Of a stretch of DNA of 26,645 nucleotides, positions 8,207-15,530 are shown one piece after another. The DNA is from Mesostigma viride (lineage: Eukaryota; Streptophyta; Mesostigmatophyceae; Mesostigmatales; Mesostigmataceae), in NCBI GenBank assembly GCA_009746045.1, contig RPFO01000092.1:1-26645 (forward strand). The letters run 5' to 3'. A program made the translations under genes and the position numbers. Numbering within the stretch: position 1 is the stretch's first letter; every line of letters starts with the position of its first letter. A model generated the notes under the pieces. The model was not told where the DNA came from, did no database searches, and saw only the letters and a list, made by a program, of their open reading frames with translations.

Positions 8207-8293
8207 TTGCAGCTGTACTACGCCGTATCTACGAGCCGCGGGCCTATCTACGAGTGCATGAGATGTTGGAGTCGTGTATTGGATGAAAACGCC

Positions 8294-8299
8294 TTTATT
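8294..8299 (-). terminator. AATAAA polyadenylation signal (minus strand)
   Basis: TTTATT on the plus strand, 25 bp beyond the stop at 8324 of the minus-strand gene that follows. Good position for a 3' end signal. Confidence 0.5.
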
Positions 8300-8323
8300 C
8301 ATAAATTGATAGGAAAATACCAT

Positions 8324-8995
8324 TCAAGTTAGGCGGGCACGTTTGGCCACGGGCAAAGGGGTGTATCCATCCACCAAAAGGGAGTAGGCGAGCTCTTTCT
8401 GGCTCTCCGGCACGGCCATGAAAGCGTGCATCATCAAGCAGTCGCGAGGGCCGGCCTTGAAAACGCGAATGGGCCGGTTCTCCCCCAGCAGGAAACGCTG
8501 GTCTTCCTGCGAGCGAGAGGGGTTGCGCCAAGGAATGCCCCTCTCGTACGAGGTTTGGAAGAATCCCATCAGCTCCTCGTGCTGCGTGCTTCGTTGTAAA
8601 AGGGCCCAGCACTGGGCCTTGTATTCCCCCACGTTCGTGTCCATCAGGCTCCTGTCCGGGAGATAGACGCGCCGTTCGTCGCCCCTTTTGGGCTCCGCGG
8701 ACCACGGAATGAAGCGGGGCCACCGCTCATCGTTCGGGGGGAGTGCTGGCGGATCGTTGTACATAGCCAGGGAGTCTGCGTAAACGCTCAGGCCTCGCTT
8801 CACGTTGTGGGACCGCGTCTCTCGAAAAACCCACATCTTGGGGCGGCCTTCGTACGCGAGTTCGCTTTCCTCTTGTAACGAGGGAGAGACGGGCCGTTCC
8901 TTTCGCGCCACCTCTTTGCGGAACTGAGAAATCGTCGCGCTTTTCAGCCACACGAACTCTCGTTCGCGGAGGGCTTCGAGTTTGTCGATGGCCAT
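8324..8995 (-). CDS. Hypothetical protein, 223 residues
   Basis: Uninterrupted frame from MAIDKLEALRERE... to ...VAKRARLT. I do not recognise a domain. The N-terminal 45 residues are a charged helix. The middle contains Trp/Pro-rich segments (WPRFIPWSAEPKRGDERR) and the C-terminal third has an FKAGPRDCLMMHAFMAVPE stretch and ends in a basic tail. No signal peptide or membrane segment is visible. The ATG follows CGCCATAGCC directly, the same start-codon word used by the genes at 1551, 1921, 4701 and 5206. Its upstream region has GGCGCGGCGC boxes like the 1552-1920 promoter, so it probably belongs to the same expression class. AATAAA follows the stop. Confidence 0.75.
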   Translation of the reverse strand: MAIDKLEALREREFVWLKSATISQFRKEVARKERPVSPSLQEESELAYEGRPKMWVFRETRSHNVKRGLSVYADSLAMYNDPPALPPNDERWPRFIPWSAEPKRGDERRVYLPDRSLMDTNVGEYKAQCWALLQRSTQHEELMGFFQTSYERGIPWRNPSRSQEDQRFLLGENRPIRVFKAGPRDCLMMHAFMAVPESQKELAYSLLVDGYTPLPVAKRARLT

Positions 8996-9262
8996 GGCTA
9001 TGGCGGCTTGTTTTCGTGTTTTTGCTAGTGGTTTGGGTGAGGAGATGGCTGTTTGGGCGAAGGCAGCACCTTTTACACTCGAAGGCGGCCTCGAAGGGGC
9101 AGGGCATATTCGAGGAATATTCCGAGGTACGGACGGACCCGAGTGGCGCGGCGCGGGACTGGACCGACTCGAGTGGCGCGGCGCGGGACTCGTACGGCAC
9201 TACTGACGCCGCGCCAGCGGGCCGCCGGGCGTCAAGCGTTTCCGTTATCTGAGTACGGCTTG
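8996..9262 (-). promoter_or_regulatory. Promoter with duplicated GGCGCGGCGC box and HSE-like palindrome
   Basis: No gene is seen. A 21-bp sequence is directly repeated 30 bp apart (9140-9160 and 9170-9190), each copy containing GGCGCGGCGC (9145-9154 and 9175-9184), the same box as in the 1552-1920 promoter. GGAATATTCC at 9114-9123 contains a two-unit heat shock element (GAAnnTTC). It serves the minus-strand gene starting at 8995. Confidence 0.5.
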
Positions 9263-10192
9263 TCAGTACTTGAACCTCTCTTCGTTCATCAACCGCAGAC
9301 CCGGATCTCTGGCTTCTTCTTTGTGTGTGGCGGATTCGATCTTGGCGTTAGAAAAGCGTTCAACGGCGATCGGCTGTTCCTCTTCTTGCGTAAACGTCCT
9401 TGGTTGATCTTTGCATTTGCTGATTCCGAGTGTGAATATCTGACGCGCCTTGCAGCCAGCGCTCATCTTGTTATCCAATAATGCGTCCCATTGAGCAGCC
9501 CATCCTCTCGATTTAGACGTGTCGCAAGGAGCCTCTCCGTACGTCATAATCGCCCTTATCTTACATTTAGCGCTCTGGTTCGGGTCAAGTAATATAAATC
9601 CAGGTGATGAAGACACGCTTCTTTCGGCCCATGCGTTCATCGACTTATCGAACGCCCTTCTTGGTCCGGTGACGCCATGGGCGTCAAGGGCCATCGTAAA
9701 CAAATCGAGGATTTGCAACAGGAAATTCGAGCTGATCGCGATGTCTTTAGCAACTCTCTCCGCTGCCATCACCGCTACGGCGTATTTTTCTTCCTTTGAA
9801 AGCCTCTCCTTCTTCTCTTCGTCCGTTTCCGCTTGTGTTTCAGATCCCCCCGCTGGCCCCTCTGTTTTCATCGACATGTACGTTTTCACGTCTTTTGAAA
9901 CACCAAAAGAAGCATATGCCATCATGTAAGCGATGCCGACCAGGTACTTGACACAGAAGACGACCGCGAAGGCGAGACTACCTTTGAAAAAGCCGGCGCG
10001 AACGAAGCTTGGAAAAAACGTGATCACGAAGATCGCGAACGAGAGAAGCGAGACGGCTATCGATACTTTAGCGTTGTTCACGGAGGCGGATAATAAGGTA
10101 AACAACATGGGGAGGACGAACAGGTCCAATAATTTGAAGACGGAACCGAAACAGGTGGCAAATAAGGATGGCGCCGGCTGCACGGACGCCAT
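9263..10192 (-). CDS. Membrane protein with three N-terminal transmembrane helices
   Basis: 309 residues starting MASVQPAPS. Three hydrophobic helices occupy about residues 14-37, 43-68 and 71-97. They are followed by a charged Glu/Lys-rich linker (about 115-140) and a soluble domain. Within that domain a short Cys-containing segment occurs twice, SAKCKIRAIMTYGEAPCD and SAGCKARQIFTLGISKCK, suggesting an internal duplication with paired cysteines. Function unknown. A virion or host-membrane protein is plausible because three-helix proteins of this size are common in the envelopes or internal membranes of large DNA viruses, but that is inference. The gap of 63 bp to the next gene contains an AT-rich TTTTGAAAATTAG stretch that may be its promoter. 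The frame is intact. Confidence 0.75.
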   Translation of the reverse strand: MASVQPAPSLFATCFGSVFKLLDLFVLPMLFTLLSASVNNAKVSIAVSLLSFAIFVITFFPSFVRAGFFKGSLAFAVVFCVKYLVGIAYMMAYASFGVSKDVKTYMSMKTEGPAGGSETQAETDEEKKERLSKEEKYAVAVMAAERVAKDIAISSNFLLQILDLFTMALDAHGVTGPRRAFDKSMNAWAERSVSSSPGFILLDPNQSAKCKIRAIMTYGEAPCDTSKSRGWAAQWDALLDNKMSAGCKARQIFTLGISKCKDQPRTFTQEEEQPIAVERFSNAKIESATHKEEARDPGLRLMNEERFKY

Positions 10193-10255
10193 GATGAGAT
10201 AGGATACATGGAACGGTGACTAATTTTCAAAACGATAGCGACTCGAAACGTCACG

Positions 10256-11539
10256 TCAACGCCGTTTCGCGGGTTTAGAACGAGCGCGAGTCACTCTCCT
10301 CGACCCCCCGGGGTGCCTGGCTCGCCTGGCTCGTTCTCGTCTCATATCCGCCATAGAGAGTGCGGCATAATGGGGTAGAGCGTGAGAAAGTCGGTCCGCA
10401 TATTCATGCTCTGCCCTCAGTTCCCTTTTATCTCTATTCTGGGCGTTGTGTGCTATCCTGGAACCGTCGTACATAGCGCGAGTCAACATTTCACCATCGA
10501 CATTGTAATGAACTGGCGTTGTCCATATTCGTTTCGAGTTTTCTGCGCGGTCTTCTATATCTTTATTGATTTTACGGATTCTGTCATACGGGATATCGCG
10601 GTCGAAATTCTTCATAACGTCGGGAACTATAGCGCTCGTCTCTCTGTCCACGAGACGCATATTCGCAAGAGTTTTCAGTCCGCCGCGGCCAGAATCCGCT
10701 ACCGCCATATTCATGATGTCCTGTTTCAAGTCCGCTGGCAGATCCTTCCAGCCGTATTCGGGAGGGGGGGTGGTACATAGGCGCCAAGTTTCATACGCCT
10801 CATCTCCGCGAACCCATCGGACCCGTTATCGGGAAAAGTTGGAATCGGATCGGGGATGGGTTGGGGCTTTTCATTGCGAAATTTTTCCCGACGCCATAAA
10901 TCCGTCGCCCTTTGTTGTGTCCTGCGAACGCGGTCTGCATAATCTAGCTCGAATTGTTTTTGTTGTCTTGCGTCATTATACCTTTGAATCCTCTCCGGTG
11001 AATCGCGATTGTTTCGCAATGCGCGGATCTCCGTGTCTAGCGGTTTGATTCGTTTGTATACGTCGTTTACGTCAAGACTACTAATCGCGTCTCCTGCCAA
11101 ACCTCCCGTCTTTTTGTCCACTAGTCGCGCATTCGCGAGAAATTCTAGTCCGCCGGGACCCTTCGCAGCCATTGAAATTATGTTTCTCTGGATATTTTCT
11201 GGGATGGCGTTCCAGGTGACCTCTTTCTCTGGGGCGGGTTTCGGTGTCATCTTCGGTATCTCTTGTCTCGTGACCCTGCGTTCCGCAAAACCGTCCGCCT
11301 CGTAATCAGCCCCGTCGATGGGTTCGTGGTCGCGAGAACAGGGGGGGCGCGGAGTCCGTGAAGGCGACTCTCGGGAGAGGAGGAGGAGGAGTAGATTCCG
11401 AAACCCCGAACTCTCGGGCTCGGTGTCTCCGTCTCTTTCGCGCTTGACACGCGGCGTGAGTTCCGCACATCTTCCGTCCATGTCGCGCCTCGTTGCGACA
11501 GTTCTCGCCGGTCTTCGTTTTTCTGCAGCACTTCGCCAT
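10256..11539 (-). CDS. Cys/His-knuckle protein with two F-box-like domains (frame broken twice)
   Basis: The start at 11539 (MAKCCRKT...) gives the family's N-terminal C-x9-C-x10-C-x2-H knuckle, then an Arg-rich stretch. The frame must change at the G7 run 11341-11347 (two more or one fewer) to reach the first F-box-like segment, WNAIPENIQRNIISMA...LEFLANARLVDK. It must change again at the G7 run 10764-10770 (one more) to reach the second, WKDLPADLKQDIMNMA...LKTLANMRLVDR. The two segments align to each other throughout, so they are an internal duplication. The C-terminus is Arg/Lys-rich and ends at 10256. F-box proteins recruit substrates to SCF ubiquitin ligases; the resemblance is in the hydrophobic pattern and the LVD motif and is moderate. 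Both breaks lie in identical-length homopolymers, so base-call error is likely. Confidence 0.65.
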
Positions 11540-11580
11540 GGCTCGCTTGTTTATACCGCGCGATATTATTTGAAAAACGC

Positions 11581-12099
11581 TTATTGGGGAAGGGGAGTAT
11601 AACTAGAGGTCGCGGTGTCGTCCAAATCCGGGTCGTTCGGTCGCGGATAGAACCCTCCGCTCCTCGGCGGCCTGTTCAAATGGTGAATAGGGACGGTCGC
11701 CTCGCCGTCCGGACCGTTCCCGCGCTGGACGGATCGTCGTCGAGCGCTCGACGAGCGCCCCGCCGAAGCTTGAGGAGGTTGTATTTGCCCAGGAGGTTCA
11801 GGGATGAAATCAACCGCCCCCACAGGGCCCTGCTGGGTTGCCGACAAAGGGACTGTTCGTAAAGAGTCGGCGGAGATTGCATTTGAAAACGATATATTCG
11901 CGCGAGTTCGGCGGGAAGATGTTTGTGCAGAGTCCCTGCTGTCTCCAGGTTGGCGCGCCACGTGTCGAAGAACACGCCGCCGTTTCGTCTTCGCGCTTCC
12001 CCCGCGGTGTTTCGGTTTCCCGTGAAACCGACACTCGCTCCCCTTCTTCACGTCGATCGCGCATTTCCCGCCTTTCGCCGTCTTCTTTCCGCACTTCAT
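11581..12099 (-). CDS. Cys/His-knuckle family protein, 172 residues
   Basis: Starts MKCGKKTAKGGKC... with the knuckle C3, C13, C23, H26, followed by an Arg/Lys-rich nuclear-localisation-like stretch. The rest is Pro/Arg/Ser-rich and probably disordered, ending ...DDTATSSYTPLPQ. Knuckles of the form C...T..G..C...C..H resemble the DUF5763-type short zinc motif known from phages, giant viruses and protists, whose role is unclear. No F-box is visible, unlike its neighbour at 10256-11539. Two other minus frames overlap it, but only this one carries the conserved N-terminus, and its ATG is 35 bp downstream of the neighbouring gene. GGTATTTTCGAAGCG upstream is a possible AT-rich promoter. Confidence 0.7.
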   Translation of the reverse strand: MKCGKKTAKGGKCAIDVKKGSECRFHGKPKHRGGSAKTKRRRVLRHVARQPGDSRDSAQTSSRRTRANISFSNAISADSLRTVPLSATQQGPVGAVDFIPEPPGQIQPPQASAGRSSSARRRSVQRGNGPDGEATVPIHHLNRPPRSGGFYPRPNDPDLDDTATSSYTPLPQ

Positions 12100-12134
12100 T
12101 GCCGCGCTTACACAATTCGCTTCGAAAATACCGG

Positions 12135-12719
12135 TCAGGATCTCCTCTTGCCACGGCCGCCGCGCGTCGTCTTGGCACGCGCGCCGTGAGATCCGCGCCG
12201 ACGTCGCACCCGTCGCTGGTTGACGACCTCTTCGTGATTTACGAGGTCGAGGGGGTTCACCAAGTCAAGGTCCATCGGTTTGAAGGATCCCAATACTTCC
12301 GGCGTTGGCAGCGAGTCCGCTCCCAGCCCGTCCCACACAAAGTCACGGATGCCTTCCGTATTCAACAAGGCTTTTCGAATGTTGTTACCCTCTCGTTCCC
12401 GCTGAATATTGAACATGTCCTTCCTGCGTTCTAAAATTCCGTCGCGGAATCCAGGAAGTCCAGATGACAAGGCTTCATTATTCGATTGTTGGAGTTTTGT
12501 GATATTTGCGTTATTCGCCAGCATTAGCGCGTATTCTTCGGCATTTCGTAGATCTTCGAACGTGGGATCTTTACGCCACGCGAGGCATTCTCTCGCGCGG
12601 TGACCCCTCGGCCTTCGTTTCGTACTTTGTCCTGTCCTGTGCAAGTGGCAGCCGCCTCTCGTCGAAACCGCGTTCTCGCACCTCTTGCGCGTCGTGCTCG
12701 TGATCTTGCCGCACTTCAT
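12135..12719 (-). CDS. Cys/His-knuckle family protein, 194 residues
   Basis: Starts MKCGKITSTTRKRC... with knuckle ligands C3, C14, C24 and H27, then a basic segment rich in Arg/His (RPRGHRARE, also seen in slightly altered form in two paralogues). Residues about 45-140 are helical, with Asn/Gln/Glu-rich heptad-like segments. The tail is Arg-rich (RRVRRRRG...GGRGKRRS), so it could bind nucleic acid. No F-box recognised. It lies head-to-tail with the 12099 paralogue and back-to-back with the membrane gene at 12812. The frame is intact. Confidence 0.75.
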   Translation of the reverse strand: MKCGKITSTTRKRCENAVSTRGGCHLHRTGQSTKRRPRGHRARECLAWRKDPTFEDLRNAEEYALMLANNANITKLQQSNNEALSSGLPGFRDGILERRKDMFNIQREREGNNIRKALLNTEGIRDFVWDGLGADSLPTPEVLGSFKPMDLDLVNPLDLVNHEEVVNQRRVRRRRGSHGARAKTTRGGRGKRRS

Positions 12720-12811
12720 CCGTGATCATACTAAACGCGCAAGAAATTTTGTGAAATGTGAAGGTTCGTTCGGTCACGAGCGAACCGAAAAGGTGTGGCC
12801 GCTTAGATACG
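12720..12811. promoter_or_regulatory. Divergent promoter between knuckle gene and membrane gene
   Basis: 92 bp separating the starts at 12719 (minus) and 12812 (plus). It holds the AT-rich core AAGAAATTTTGTGAAATG and an imperfect inverted pair GGTTCGTTCGGTC/GAGCGAACC. No HSE, CCAAT or GGCGCGGCGC element is present, so it differs from the left-hand promoters. Confidence 0.35.
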
Positions 12812-13144
12812 ATGAAGCTGCTGAATTACACTTCCTTGCTGTATCTCGCCCCGCTCGCGGAGGCCTGGAGAATACAGCACACCCTCGTGATGCGGTACGG
12901 GATGGCAGCCCTCGTCGTCATGTCGCAAGTGAACCACTCCACGTATCATCCGGTGGCCAGAGGGGTGGATATCGCGGTGGCGCACTACATGGTGTTGTAC
13001 GCTTTGTGGTGTGCCGCGGTGTGCGAGGTGTGGACGTGGAGAGTCCTGTTCATGTTCTGGTCGGTGATGTATTCCGGGGCTTCGTATTGGATATTGCGAC
13101 TCTCCCACAAAGCGACGTTTTTCACGCCGCGATACACGTCTTGA
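12812..13144 (+). CDS. Small multi-pass membrane protein
   Basis: 110 residues from the ATG MKLLNYTSLLYLAP; the upstream extension of the frame starts only at a GTG. Hydrophobic segments cover about residues 5-18, 27-42, 52-72 and 75-98, many with Trp/Tyr/Met, so three or four membrane helices are likely. Not recognised. The annotated end (...FFTPRYTS, stop at 13144) may be premature. One extra T in the T5 run 13118-13122 moves the reading into a frame that stays open to a TGA at 13228-13230. That tail has a more natural composition, ending ...VEFANGTVTI. It is convergent with the knuckle gene ending at 13263. Confidence 0.6.
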   Translation: MKLLNYTSLLYLAPLAEAWRIQHTLVMRYGMAALVVMSQVNHSTYHPVARGVDIAVAHYMVLYALWCAAVCEVWTWRVLFMFWSVMYSGASYWILRLSHKATFFTPRYTS

Positions 13145-13227
13145 CGAGCGCCGGTTCGTACAGTTTCATTTCCGAGCCGCGTTGCGTCCCGGCCTCCGTC
13201 GAGTTCGCGAACGGAACCGTGACGATC

Positions 13228-13250
13228 TGACGCTCGGTCGCGGAGGGCCG
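13228..13250 (+). repeat. 23-bp repeat word, copy 1
   Basis: TGACGCTCGGTCGCGGAGGG at 13228 plus three more bases matches 14156-14178 at 22 of 23 positions. It starts at the possible extended stop codon of the membrane gene. The second copy lies just upstream of the gene at 14207. Confidence 0.6.
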
Positions 13251-13262
13251 TACAAAACACGA

Positions 13263-14096
13263 TCACTCCGCATCCCATTCCGCATCCTGCATGTTCCGAG
13301 GCGCCTCATCAAATTTCCACCCTGACGTTATATCTTGATCCCCTTCCACTGGACGTCGCCGTTTTGTACCCATAGGCGTTACGTCAGACGGGAACGATAA
13401 CGCCGGTAGCGCTACCTGCGGCGCCTTCCTCCGTTTTTCCTTCATGGTATCTTCTAACCACATTATATTTGGTTCTCGTCGACCCCCAATTTGGAAATGT
13501 CCGACAGCACTGGCTAGCGTGCGCGCTCGGTCTTCGAAAATCGATTCCGTGTCAGTCGCGCGCTTTCGAACGGGATTCTTCTCTGCCTGTGCTAGCTGTT
13601 GAAACGGCTTTAAGGACCTTTTAGGATCCGCAAGCACAGGATTGGTGGTCATGACGACGCCGTCTGTGTTGTTTCCCACCTGATCAAGCCCCCATTCCGA
13701 AGCTGGCCTACCCCATGGATGTATCCCACCTTCATTCACTCCCCAAATATGACCAAGAAATTGCTCAGGGACAGGCTCTCCTCGACCCATTACGGCATCC
13801 TCGACTGACTTCGTCGCTTTCGGGCTGTCGCTTTCTTCCCTAAATGGGATTATTATACGACCTCGCTCATCCGTTACATAGGCACGGGGATTTTCCAACC
13901 AGAAACTGAGGTCATCCGTATCTACCTCTTTTCCATTCTGATCGAATCCTCTCGTACGCACCGTATGAACCTTTCGCTTCGTCCGCGATGCAGCCGAACG
14001 GTGGCCGTGAAGTCGACATCTCTTTCGCCTGGGGTCTGCCACTTTGATCTTACAGTGCCCTCCTGACGCCGTTTTGTGACCGCATTCCTTCGCCAT
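13263..14096 (-). CDS. Cys/His-knuckle family protein, 277 residues
   Basis: I choose the ATG at 14096 (MAKECGHKTAS...), which places the conserved knuckle at the N-terminus as in its paralogues; 13 further upstream codons are AT-rich promoter-like DNA. Ligands are C5, C15, C27 and H30, a slightly longer last loop than in the others. A basic linker follows, then a long region with Trp/Gly-rich motifs (FLGHIWGVNEGGIHPWGRPA) that I do not recognise, and a charged C-terminus. No F-box seen. The upstream sequence contains TTAATATGTTGATTAATATA, the most AT-rich promoter in this half of the window. Intact frame. Confidence 0.75.
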   Translation of the reverse strand: MAKECGHKTASGGHCKIKVADPRRKRCRLHGHRSAASRTKRKVHTVRTRGFDQNGKEVDTDDLSFWLENPRAYVTDERGRIIIPFREESDSPKATKSVEDAVMGRGEPVPEQFLGHIWGVNEGGIHPWGRPASEWGLDQVGNNTDGVVMTTNPVLADPKRSLKPFQQLAQAEKNPVRKRATDTESIFEDRARTLASAVGHFQIGGRREPNIMWLEDTMKEKRRKAPQVALPALSFPSDVTPMGTKRRRPVEGDQDITSGWKFDEAPRNMQDAEWDAE

Positions 14097-14206
14097 CCTG
14101 AATATATTAATCAACATATTAAAAAAAACATCCAAAGGGTCTTTAAGTTTAATTTTGACGCTCGTTCGCGGAGGGCCGCCGATTTTCGAAGAGAGGAAGG
14201 GACGAC
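14097..14206. promoter_or_regulatory. Divergent AT-rich promoter; 23-bp repeat copy 2 at 14156-14178
   Basis: Between the starts at 14096 (minus) and 14207 (plus). About 60 bp are strongly AT-rich, with an A8 run at 14121-14128 and AAGTTTAATTTTGACG. Then comes TGACGCTCGTTCGCGGAGGG (from 14156), the second copy of the word at 13228. An AT-rich core next to a gene start is the expected form of a late-type viral promoter, but no experiment is implied. Confidence 0.4.
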
Positions 14207-14728
14207 ATGGACATCGAGGAGTTCATCGACAGTCTGCCCGTGTACGAACTGGGTCCTCACTTCCACGAGGACGCCGTCCGCGTCATCGAAACGCCCCCCC
14301 GCGCCGAGGTGGGGGAGGGGTGGACCGAGTGTGTCGCGTTCGAGCCCGAGACGCGCTACGTCGTGAATTACCTGGACGCGTTCGAGATAGACCACGAGTC
14401 CGGGTGGTTCGTGTATTGTCCTCCCAAGTGGCCGGTATGTGACGTGGTCCAGGAAATAAGGAGCGACGCGAAGATCCGCGTCGTCATAGGGGACGAGGAG
14501 TTCGACGCGGAGGGCTTGACGATCGTCCCGTGTCTCCAGCCGCGCACGTTTACGGGCCTGCGGGTATACTTAGACCCGGAGATTCCCAAGGGGGCGTTCT
14601 TCGTGAGCTACCGATGCTACCTTTTCGACCGCCAGAACCGCGAAAAGGTTTGCGCGGCGGAAGAGGTGTGCACCGGGACGCACGTGTACAAGGACGGGCT
14701 GATCACTCGACGCGCGGAGATGGTCTGA
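14207..14728 (+). CDS. Hypothetical protein, 173 residues
   Basis: Uninterrupted frame starting MDIEEFIDSLPVYELG. Predominantly beta-type composition, with alternating hydrophobic stretches (RVVIGDEEFDAEGLTIVP, TFTGLRVYLDPEIPKGAFF) and acidic overall charge. No zinc ligands, membrane helices or known catalytic motif. Cysteines are scattered. I do not recognise it. It is divergent from the knuckle gene at 14096 and convergent with the F-box gene ending at 14821. Coding quality is clear from composition and lack of competing frames. Confidence 0.75.
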   Translation: MDIEEFIDSLPVYELGPHFHEDAVRVIETPPRAEVGEGWTECVAFEPETRYVVNYLDAFEIDHESGWFVYCPPKWPVCDVVQEIRSDAKIRVVIGDEEFDAEGLTIVPCLQPRTFTGLRVYLDPEIPKGAFFVSYRCYLFDRQNREKVCAAEEVCTGTHVYKDGLITRRAEMV

Positions 14729-14820
14729 CGTGTCGACTCCTGTCTCAAACCGTGCAGAAAGTGATAGCAACGAGTTATCTCTGGAAATTCTTGGGCCGGA
14801 GCGAAAGTCGCTCGCGAAAA

Positions 14821-15486
14821 CTACGGTCGGACATTAGGGCGCAGGGACCTTTCCCTCTCTTCCAAAATACGCCCGGCGATTCTCGCCTTCTGGATTGTAT
14901 CTTGTGCGAGTTTTTTCAGTCGGAGGTACTCAACTTCGGCGTTTTGATGCGCGATAAACTTGTCTCGTGCAAGATTGTAATTACAACGGGTTGGTTCTTG
15001 TCTACAAAGTTCGTCAGCTTCATTTAATTCTTGTAACGCGGTTTGTTCGTTATTACGCGCATTTACTACATCGTGAAGTTGTTGGAATCCGTGAGCGTCT
15101 ACCGCGTCCATCATGGAGTTAGGAACTCGTTCTGCCATGTTGGATGACACTTGCATGAGGTTAGACGTGTCCGATGGGGGCAACCTGCTGACGATGTTCG
15201 TGAGAGCTTCGTTAGGTAGAGCATTCAAGTCGAATGGGGACTTAGGCTTCTGCGCTTCCTTTTGTGCAATGTCTCGGGCTATTTCAGCCCTTACTTCGTC
15301 CAAGGTCGGAAGGTGGATGCGCATGCGTTTTGGTGCGGACTCGCCGTCTACGCCAGGGGCGCGCGCGCGGTGGTGTTTGCGGCGGGGTTTACGTTGAGCC
15401 GCGCCGTGACAATGACACGTTTTCATCCCCTTCCTCGCCGCGTTGTTGCAATGTCGGCCCGTCTTCGTCTTTCGGACGCACTTCAT
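14821..15486 (-). CDS. Cys/His-knuckle plus F-box protein
   Basis: 221 residues from the ATG at 15486 (MKCVRKTKTGRHC...); upstream codons of the open frame overlap the promoter and are ignored. The knuckle ligands are C3, C13, C24 and H27, followed by an Arg/His-rich linker. A recognisable F-box is at about residues 82-117: FDLNALPNEALTNIVSRLPP then NLMQVSSNMAERV. The C-terminal half is a long charged helix, likely coiled coil. F-box proteins bind Skp1 and bring substrates to Cullin-1 ubiquitin ligases; the knuckle may be the target-binding part. The gene starts 44 bp after the OTU gene ends. This is the clearest F-box in the paralogous set and the reason for reading 10256-11539 the same way. 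Confidence 0.75.
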   Translation of the reverse strand: MKCVRKTKTGRHCNNAARKGMKTCHCHGAAQRKPRRKHHRARAPGVDGESAPKRMRIHLPTLDEVRAEIARDIAQKEAQKPKSPFDLNALPNEALTNIVSRLPPSDTSNLMQVSSNMAERVPNSMMDAVDAHGFQQLHDVVNARNNEQTALQELNEADELCRQEPTRCNYNLARDKFIAHQNAEVEYLRLKKLAQDTIQKARIAGRILEERERSLRPNVRP

Positions 15487-15530
15487 GTGTCGCATATCCG
15501 TATCAACCAGAATTATTACGATGAGCGATG

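Larger units (their letters stand above)
7918..8323. other. Intergenic debris of a second Bro-N copy
   Basis: No intact gene is seen. The stretch contains the promoter side of the Bro-N gene, two partial Bro-N-derived copies (8066-8206) and, at 8294-8299, an AATAAA on the minus strand that serves the next gene. Confidence 0.5.

Noticed and set aside
11676-12178. Alternative minus-strand frames overlapping the 172-residue knuckle protein
   Set aside because: Parts look protein-like, but only the 12099 frame has the family's N-terminal knuckle and a clean stop; no homopolymer break is needed there.
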